Assembly: GCA_018340375.1 (NCBI GenBank)
Contig: JAFFJZ010000004.1
Location: 27,378,001-27,442,000, forward strand
DNA from: Gonatopus flavifemur
Lineage: Eukaryota > Arthropoda > Insecta > Hymenoptera > Dryinidae
Direction: 5' to 3'
DNA: 64,000 nucleotides
The position numbers and the translations under genes are program-made. Position 1 is the stretch's first letter, and every line of letters starts with the position of its first letter. Below the pieces are notes generated by a model. It was not told the DNA's origin, did not search any database, and saw only the letters and a program-made list of their open reading frames with translations. Of this stretch, positions 56,671 through 64,000 are shown one piece after another.

Positions 56671-56832
56671 TCTTACAGACTTGAGGCAAATCTGGTGTTT
56701 TCTCAGTCTATTAAGAACATTCATTGCTATATTATTTAAATAGTGATTTCTGTTATTTTCCAAAAAGGCATTTCTCTACGTATTCTTTGTCTCTCTCTGT
56801 GTCCTTCGCCAACTCGCATGTTAGAATGGACG

Positions 56833-56851
56833 GAGAGAGAGAGAGAGAGAG
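56833..56851. repeat. GA dinucleotide microsatellite
   Basis: About nine GA units. Confidence 0.9.
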
Positions 56852-57587
56852 CTGGTACTCGGAACGGCCCTGACTATTTTGGCTATGTTGGCTGAAATTC
56901 AGGTTCTTCAGCAGTACATTAGAGAGTGTGGACTGTTTTTGATAGGTTTCGTCCCCCTGATGACGACGGAATCGTTGTCTTATTAAAAATGAGGGATTTT
57001 TCTTCCCCTTTTGGAGAAATATTTTGCCTTTGAAATGTTGAATTCTTCACAAGAAGGACAAAAGTAAGACCAAATTATAACAAAAATTCCTTCATCTATG
57101 GGGAATCTCTGTTGTTCGCATTTTTGGAGCGAAAATTCTACAATTATTTTTCACATTGAAAACCAGATCGTGAATCCTCTCGAATGATGGAATAATAAAT
57201 TTCATTTAAATTTCTTGAATTCATGAGAGATTCATGACCACAATTGTTTAAATCACAACTCACTTTTGTGAATACATTGAGGAAGTAGATGAAAAAACAC
57301 CTTAATTTTAATAATGAAATTCTTTTTATCGATAGATCGATTTGTAGATAATTCTGTTCGGTCAAACCGTCGTTTGATACAAGTTGAGCCATGTATAGGT
57401 ACATGAACATTATTCAATGGGAATAATCCAGGTCGTGGAGCCCATTTAGTGTAATTAATGCTCACAGTGAATTTATTCTGACCGTCTAGATTAGTTGGTG
57501 TAATAATTCCTAGGTGTTATTCGCACCTTAAAATTTTTGCTTACCACTTTGCGAGGAATCATATGAATTCGTGGATTCTAAATACAA
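56852..57587. other. AT-rich DNA, nothing recognised
   Basis: Motif-free frames only (57144-57410, minus, 88 codons). Confidence 0.4.
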
Positions 57588-57840
57588 ACTGTAAACAGTC
57601 ATCGGAATTTTCCCATGTATATCAACCGGAAAATTCCAATCACTGATTGGGAAATCAATTTCCGATACATGTGTATGGAATTTCCCATGAATATATATCG
57701 AAAAATTCTAAACTCTATGGGATTCCTTCCAAAATTTCATAGTGAATTTCCGGAAAAGTTCGGGGAATTCCTAACGCATGTATGTGTTGATTACTCCACA
57801 TAATTATATGAGAATTGTCCTATAGAAATTTTTTACAGTG
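57588..57840 (-). mobile_element. CACTGTAAA-type MITE, copy 2
   Basis: Its minus strand begins CACTGTAAAAAATTTCTATA and its other end reads ACTGTAAACAG, a short imperfect inverted pair. It matches 20651-20900 over most of its length in the opposite orientation (shared words: CACATACATGCGTT-GGAATT, TCATGGGAAATT, CGGAAATTGATTTCC). Confidence 0.7.
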
Positions 57841-58029
57841 CATGCAGTCGATTTAAACTTTGAGAGGATTTTATGTATTCAGTGTATACATATTGTTAAT
57901 TCATACATCGTCAATAATTGATCAAAATTTATGCAAGATAGTAAGTTTTATCATTGTATCAGCTCAAGTAACACGAAAGTGCTGGTGAAGTACTGTGCAA
58001 ATGCCACTTGGTTATATTCATTTGGTACA

Positions 58030-58540
58030 CACGCAAAGAAAAATCCTTGCGGAAAGAGCGATTCCGAAAAATCTGCTTTGTTAAATTAGCAAAACTGTTG
58101 CTGTCACAGTGAAAATATTGCTATTTCAGCAAGATATTTGCTAATTCAGCAGAATTTTCTAGCCGTCTGTATATCTACAATCCCGAATTGCTGCACTCAC
58201 AGAAAGGATTTCTTGAAATGAGAAAATTTTTCTTGTCGCTGGGACAAATTCATTTTTTCCTTGAACCTAGAAAATTTTACTTGGATCAGGAAAATTTCTT
58301 TTGAAATCGAACGAACTTTTCTTGATTCGAGTAAAATTTCCTAGGTTCAAGAAAAAAATGAGTTTTGTACCAGCGACAAGAAAAATTTTCTGATTTCAGG
58401 GCATCCTTTCTGTGAATATGAATGGCAAGCGCTTGTTTAAAAAGCAAGATTTTTGCTGTAATAGCAAATTTTGTGCTAATTCAGCAACAAGTTTTGCCAT
58501 ATCAGCAAAGCAAATTTTCAAGGTTCGCTGTTTCAGCAAC
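58030..58540. mobile_element. third GCT-N5-AGC palindrome array, interrupted
   Basis: It starts CACGCAAAGAAAAATCCTTG. It carries GCTGTCACAGT, GCTATTTCAGC and GCTAATTCAGC at 20-bp steps before the insertion. GCTGTAATAGC, GCTAATTCAGC, GCCATATCAGC and GCTGTTTCAGC follow after it, again 20-21 bp apart where regular. The units are like those of 46698 and 52299 but the intervening sequence differs, so this is a related but separate element. The right end is not identified. The segment 58198-58414 is an inserted hairpin. Confidence 0.7.
58198..58414. mobile_element. 217-bp near-perfect hairpin nested in the array
   Basis: It starts CACAGAAAGGATTTCTTGAA and ends ATCCTTTCTGTG. The arms of about 90 bp pair closely, including GAAAATTTTTCTTGTCGCTG against CAGCGACAAGAAAAATTTTC. 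The words TAGAAAATTTTACTTGGATC and GATTCGAGTAAAATTTCCTA mirror each other near the centre. It splits the palindrome array, so it inserted later. Confidence 0.88.
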
Positions 58541-59004
58541 TTTTGAAAATGAATCATAGACTGGAACGCCTCTAGAGGGGGGCTTGAGAGTTTATATCCC
58601 ACGGCAGCGATATTATCAAATTTTCCTCACATTGTTGACACGTGACATGAATATACTTGATAAAATTCAAGATGATGGATGATTAAAAACATGGATCCAA
58701 CTCAGGTTGGGGGTGACAAAATATTATTAGCCCCTGAGTGGCAACACGTCCCTGATCATATAGGCCCCACATACGATTCCAACGAGACATATATAAGCCA
58801 TATGAAACCCATAATATATGACCCCTGTAAAATCCATATATCGCTTATATGTGGGTTATACATGCGCCAGATAAAAATCTCGGGTCATATATTAATATGA
58901 TTTTCAAAAAAAAAACCATACGCGTATGTATGGTCTATATTTGATTCATTTTCTCTAAGTGAAAGTAGAAAAGTATGGCCAAAAGTGGTGTTTTTTTTTG
59001 CCAC

Positions 59005-59095
59005 AGCTCATATCTTATTTTCTAATCATCCGATTTTAATCAAACTTCATAATTGCTTCAGTTCTGATCCTATAATGATCTCATATGAGTTCCAA
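59005..59095 (+). repeat. relative of the 17341-17600 repeat
   Basis: Carries CTCATATCTTATTTTC, ATCCGATTTTAATCAAA and ATGATCTCATATGAGTTCCA in the same order as the unit at 17348-17445. Confidence 0.5.
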
Positions 59096-61149
59096 CTCGG
59101 GAGGGGAATTTTCATGAGAAAATGTTTTTTCTTTTGAATTTTCAATTCATTTTAACTAATGGAAAAAACCCCATACGACTATTGGTACAGCATTTCCTCT
59201 TAGGCTTGTGAATTCAATGTTCGTTCCTTTTCTGTGTAGAAAAGATGTGAAAGCAGGACAAATTAAGCTTCCACAGAGCTATCTGCATTTTGAGGATTGT
59301 CGTAATATTTGAATTACCGCAATATGCCCACACAGCACCGGTGTTCTTGCAAAATGAGCATTCTAAAAGATATCTTATAGTATTCTAAAAGATGTCTTTT
59401 AGTATGCTTATTTGCAAGATGTCTTGAGATATTTTTTAGAAGCCTTCGTGCTGTGAGTTCCACACATGTATTACACAGAGTATACATTATCGGGACACAT
59501 TGAACATGGAGACATTTAACCGAATTCAATGTTCTTCTTTGGGTAATCGGGAAAAGCACCATCAATGATCCTTTTCGATCACTAATGAACTCATTCTCAA
59601 AGTATTCATGCGAATGGTGATTGCAATAATGATAGTGGAGTAACTTAAATGTCACGTCGCAGTGAAATCGGAACCAAGGATCGTTCAATCATCTTTCGAT
59701 ACCCAGAAGAAAATTCGTTTAAATTTTCTTTCAATTACATTATTTTCATCATTTGTTTATTACAGTAGTCAATTCCTTGAAATAACCATTCCCAAATTAC
59801 GAACTTATGAAATTTGCATCTGAATACAAATACATAGAAAAAAAGTATTCTCCAACTCAGATGAATATGTCATTTTAACATTTTATTCTCTTCGAATCAT
59901 GTATTACTGAGTGGGAGGAAAGCCGAATCTTCTTAGATTCACATGCAAAAATCTTCAGTCAGAAAAGAAAAAATTGACTACTTTCTTTTTAAATGAGTTT
60001 ACATCTCAACATGCATGTGAAGAGATCTCATGAGATCTGATTCATTTTATCCTTCTAGAGGAAGAAGATAGGATCTGAACGGATACCAATAATTGGATCT
60101 TTGGAGAAAATTTTCTTTGGGACGATCTTGAAAGTTTTATATTATTACAATTTTCGTCTTTTCCATTATAATTCTCTATTATTCCTTCCTTTGATCTTTT
60201 TCCTGTCTTCCTCTTAAACGAAATGCAAGCTTGGGTATCTAAAGTGCATTGTACTTGGAACCAACAGAAGATCTCGTTAAGTGACGTTAATTTATCTCCA
60301 TTAGGTGCTCTTGACTTTTAGATATATATACATGTAAATAATACATAAGTAAACCCGCAAAAACTCCTCAAATATGTATATACATGTATACTTATAAATA
60401 CACTTCCCGTGGCTAATAAATGTTTTATCACCAGCTCTGAAATGAGACGGTGTGAGCTGTATCTTGAATCAATAAAGATTCCATTTTGTGCGAAGAATGC
60501 TTCACACGGATGGTTTTGAATATTCACTTCAAGAGAATTGGAGATGTAGGATGGTGAGAATGGTAAGAATGGTGTGAATTTATTACATCAACAGGAAGAA
60601 GGTGATTTTGAGTAGCAATTGTTATTGAAATGTTATAAATGATAAGAACTTGAAAATACAATTGATTGAACGTTAAACGAGGTGTGCTGTACGGGTAGTC
60701 TTATTTAATCTCTTTTTTTCACTCATATATATCATGACTTACGTATTAGTCCACTTGTGCCTCAAGATATCATTCAGAAGGGGTTGAGAAGCCTTATGCA
60801 GAATTAAAGGGTATCTTCCAGAAGTGAGAATAATCTGAAACATCTCAAAGATTTCTTTCGGCGTTACCTAAGAATTCTTGACATTTTTAAAAGATCCCAT
60901 GTGAACAAATGATATATGGATTATACATAGAAATATATATATATTCCAAATCTATATATAAAATGTATTAGGTTAGTTATTCAAACAACTTCTGGCATAT
61001 TGTCACTCCAATGCATCGAAAGTGCATTTGAAGTAGAAACATCTTTTGAACAATGTACTGCAAGATTCTGGGTCTTCAACAACTGAGTATTTTGTTATTC
61101 GATCATTATTTCGTTTCGATAAACGATTCAAACTTTAGTAACATTCTGG
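59096..61149. other. AT-rich DNA, nothing recognised
   Basis: No recognisable exon, RNA or bounded repeat. The 124-codon minus frame at 59314-59688 is His- and Cys-rich by composition but has no domain. Confidence 0.4.
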
Positions 61150-62255
61150 CCCGTGTAAAAAAATTCAGTCTGGTAAATATATGGGATGAGTCTGGCCAAA
61201 ATTTGGCGACACATATGTTATAATATGAAAATGGACTGGCGAAAAGTATGGGTTTTTGGACCCAGCCATACTTTCGGCAAATTTTCATTGGAAGTCAGTG
61301 AAAGTCTGTCGAAACTATGGGATATATCTAGCGGAAGTAAAATAAAATGATAACAAGAGTAGGCGCATACTGGTGATAATAAACCTCATCAATTTGCTCA
61401 TTTTGTTCGAATAAACGATGGAATAAATCACCAGCCCAAAATGCGGTCTGAACAAATAGAATTTGTCGTGAATCATTACGAGACTTCAACTCATCCCTCT
61501 TTAATGTGTAATCTACAGTGAGGAATGCGCAGAAAATTTTTGAGAATAGGATCATACAAAGTGTGCAAATACTGCCACTTTGAAAAGAGTGAATTTTTCA
61601 ATCCTCAAGAGCATGTTTTTCATTCCTAACACGGAATTAGAAGTAAACGCTTTACTCCTGAACATTGAGAGAATTGTCATAATTAATTTTCATAATACCA
61701 TGAGATTGAAATGTTCGTCATATAATGAATTTGAAGAAAAGCTCATCTTTTTATTCGAATTTCTTTTATTCAACCATCAGCCTACAAACCTCAAACTTGT
61801 ATTTTTTTACGTATCAGTAAACTGGTACTAATCCATTAGTTCATACTGAAGTTGCCCCCTTCAGAGATTTAAACGTCGAGACTTATACTTTTTTTAAACT
61901 TCGTATATTGCAACTATGTAATACCAAGAAAATATATTCTTGAATATTGTTAAGAATATTTATCCTTGAATGCAGCTAATATAGTGTGGAGCCAAGAGAA
62001 ATTTTCTTGAATCAAGAGAAAATATTTTTGGAGAAATGAATTTCTTGGAACAAGAAAATATATTGTTGATGATAATAATTATTTCTCTCTGTGCACTTTC
62101 GACAGACTTCCACTGACTTCCAATGAAAGTTTGGCAAAAGTATTGCTTAGTCCCAAACCCCATAATTTTCGCCAGACCATTCTTATATTATAACATACGT
62201 GTTGCCAAATTTTGACCATACTTTGGGCCAGACTCACTTAATTTTTTTACACGGG
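61150..62255. mobile_element. 1.1-kb inverted-repeat element with long arms
   Basis: The left arm (61150-61318) and right arm (62098-62255) are imperfect reverse complements. The ends read CCCGTGTAAAAAAATTCAGT and AATTTTTTTACACGGG. Inside, GTCTGGCCAAAATTTGGCGA faces TTGCCAAATTTTGACCATAC, and GGAAGTCAGTGAAAGTCTGT faces ACAGACTTCCACTGACTTCC. The 780-bp middle has no recognised transposase; the frames there (61328-61555 minus, 61580-61831 plus) are motif-free. It also contains ATTCTTGAATATTGTTAAGA-type short inverted words near 61935-62060. Confidence 0.78.
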
Positions 62256-62945
62256 AGTCAAATCGGAAAAAAAGTATCGTATGTCTCTCGGAAGGGAGAT
62301 GATTTCCACCCTGTATGATTTTTCACACTGATCACCTTCGGTGAAAATCACTCATTTCCCTACCTCGGAGCATAATGTACTATTTACACCTCGCCTCTCT
62401 GTTCATTGATGAATGAATTATTGGGACAGCCTGTGATTTCCATCAACGTTCACCATGATGTGGAGCGTATAGAAATCCGATTTTGAAATGAATAACACAT
62501 GAGTGGCTATCCCTAATGAGCAATTTCGTTACACTCATCGAAATGATGGAACCTCTACATTTGCCCTATATTAAAGTAAAATAACCTTGTATATCATTTT
62601 CATGATTTCTCATTGTGATGTTGAATCATTTATAATCTTGATATTGATACACATAATAATTTGATTAATCTGCATTCGGTAACGAAAAAAATGCAATAAA
62701 TTATCTTGTATGGCAGTAGAATTGTTTTCATTCTTGAAATTATGGGGAATCAATGAGTTTGAATGATAAATCCGACCAAAAGTACTGTGTCAATGAATAT
62801 GAACCTATCTTCAGTATCAATACTCTCTTCGTTTGTTTTCCACTTCTTGATTCCAGGCTGAAATTAAAGGTGCTGTATAACAATTTAGACACAAAGAAAA
62901 GTTGATATTATAGATTATTAGACAAAGTATCGTACCCGTGGGGTA
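62256..62945. other. AT-rich DNA, nothing recognised
   Basis: No gene or bounded repeat found. Confidence 0.4.
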
Positions 62946-63078
62946 TACCTGCCCTAACAGCACACCCACCGATGTATACGTCGCATATCTACAGAGGCGA
63001 GGTGGATAAAAAGAAGACGTGGATACAAGGTGGAGGAACGGAGAAGCGACGTAGAGGTGACGGAGAAATGTCTGGCGA
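62946..63078 (-). repeat. GC-rich dispersed repeat, copy B
   Basis: The reverse complement matches 487-629 (see there). Starts TACCTGCCCTAACAGCAC; minus-strand words include ATCCACGT, TCCACC and CTACGTCGC. Confidence 0.6.
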
Positions 63079-63164
63079 TCCACAGTGGGCCAAAAACTCC
63101 AAAAAGTGATAAAAACTACTAACCACTCACCGATTTGTTCAGAACTCGGTACTCGGAGGTTTTC

Positions 63165-63445
63165 GGGGTTGCTGATTACGAATTTGAAGTAAAAAATGGT
63201 GAATTAAAAATGGCGGGTCCAATGGGGCGGACTGAAATTGCAAAATCAACTGGTTTTGCTTGAAATTTGCTGTGAGGGGGTTTGTGGGATCGCTGATCAC
63301 GAATCTGAAGTGAAAAAGGCTGAATTAAAAATGGCGGATCCAATATGGCGGATTGAAATTGCAAAATGAACTGGTTTTGCCTGAAATTCGCTGTGAGGGG
63401 GTTTTTGGGGTCGCTGACTATGAATCTGAAGTCGAAAATGAAGAA
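63165..63445 (+). repeat. 121-bp tandem repeat with ATGGCGG words
   Basis: GCTGAT(T/C)ACGAAT-TGAAGT begins units at 63171 and 63292, and GCTGACTATGAATCTGAAGT begins a third partial unit at 63413. Each full unit has GAATTAAAAATGGCGG-TCC, GGCGGA-TGAAATTGCAAAAT, CTGGTTTTGC and CTGTGAGGGGGTTT. The period is exactly 121 bp and the units are about 90% alike. Confidence 0.9.
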
Positions 63446-63588
63446 TCGAATTACACTGTTAGAAATGTTTGTGAATGACATAACCATTAATGTACAGTTG
63501 TACATTAAATTTGATACCTGTATCCTAAGTCAACTTCACTTTATTGATTGACAATGCAATCGACAATCAGATGTTCAAATTCAAAGTA

Positions 63589-63801
63589 CGGTGAGTAAAA
63601 AAAGTCCGTGTCCGTTCCAACGGAAAGTTTTTTGATATTTTTTCGTTATTTGCAAAATGCTAAGATCTTACTTTCATTGATTGAGTAGAGAACGAGTTTT
63701 TGTGATTCGATTATACATCAGGAGGGTCATAGTATTACAAACTACAACAAAATTCCAAAAATCTTCCCGTTGGAATGGACACGGACGTTTTTTACTCACT
63801 G
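63589..63801. mobile_element. 213-bp Tc1/mariner-style MITE
   Basis: The left end CGGTGAGTAAAAAAAGTCCG pairs with the right end CGGACGTTTTTTACTCACTG. The arms are about 38 bp including GTGTCCGTTCCAACGG. TA flanks both sides (63587-63588 and 63802-63803). The YRGTGAGTAAAAAA start and TA target suggest a Tc1-type non-autonomous element. Confidence 0.8.
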
Positions 63802-63811
63802 TACAAATGTA

Positions 63812-64000
63812 CACTGTAAAAAATTTTTTACACAAACATTGTTTTAGTAGATTTCCAAACAAAATTTGGAAAAAGCCGAACATTTTTGTTCATCAATAAC
63901 AGTTTCGATTTTCTTCAAATTTTGTTTGAAAATCTATTAAAAAAATGTTTGTGTAAAAAACTGCCAAATTTTTTTGTGAAATCACAAAAAAATGTTTACA
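63812..64000. mobile_element. foldback element with CACTGTAAAAAA end, cut by window edge
   Basis: Begins CACTGTAAAAAATTTTTTAC after TA (63810-63811), only 8 bp from the preceding MITE's right TA. Arms within it, TTTTTTACACAAACATTG and CAAATTTTGTTTGAAAATCT-type complement, form a hairpin (about 63826-63963). The right terminus lies beyond the window. Confidence 0.65.

Overview
This window looks like intergenic DNA from an AT-rich animal genome, most likely an insect. It carries two near-identical mariner transposons, an irritans/Himar-like mariner relic, a hAT relic, a FLYWCH-domain transposon relic, a tRNA-derived SINE and many short inverted-repeat elements (MITEs). There are no operons, ribosome-binding sites or tightly packed genes. 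The assignment to insect rests on mobile-element content and base composition. I recognise no conserved single-copy host gene.

Layout. 0-10 kb: mostly unrecognised AT-rich DNA with a GC-rich minisatellite-like repeat (487-629), a hAT transposase 3' end (3646-4088), a large palindromic element (6086-6868), a small hairpin (7250-7353) and two possible solo piggyBac-like ends (near 814 and 9658). 10-22 kb: a composite repeat (10174-11145) containing a 115-bp tandem duplication, then many foldback elements, one nested inside another (12310-12684) and one hAT MITE with a perfect 8-bp target duplication (20936-21309). 22-31 kb: mariner copy 1 (22478-23766), a foldback element interrupted by a hAT MITE (25518-26363) and an internally deleted mariner (29309-30000). 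31-45 kb: weak candidates for small secreted-protein genes (30646-30999 minus; 32782-33031 plus), a second copy of the composite repeat (36143-36859), more hairpins, a FLYWCH relic between GC-rich inverted ends (41715-42723) and a SINE with a 13-bp target duplication (44562-44887). 45-64 kb: two copies of a 370-bp element built from GCT-N5-AGC palindromes (46698 and 52299), mariner copy 2 (54254-55546), a related palindrome array interrupted by another hairpin (58030-58540), a 1.1-kb inverted-repeat element (61150-62255), a 121-bp tandem repeat (63165-63445) and two adjacent hairpin elements at the edge.

How the parts relate. The two mariner copies carry complementary defects. Copy 2 has an intact 349-codon frame but Glu in place of the first catalytic Asp. 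Copy 1 keeps all three Asp residues but has a 5-bp deletion near its N-terminus. Neither is likely to work alone. Unrelated hairpin elements repeatedly share short ends of the type CACNGAG-GAAAA. Several contain regularly spaced 11-bp palindromes (GCT-N5-AGC, every 20-21 bp). This palindrome array is the most distinctive pattern in the window that ordinary annotation does not explain.
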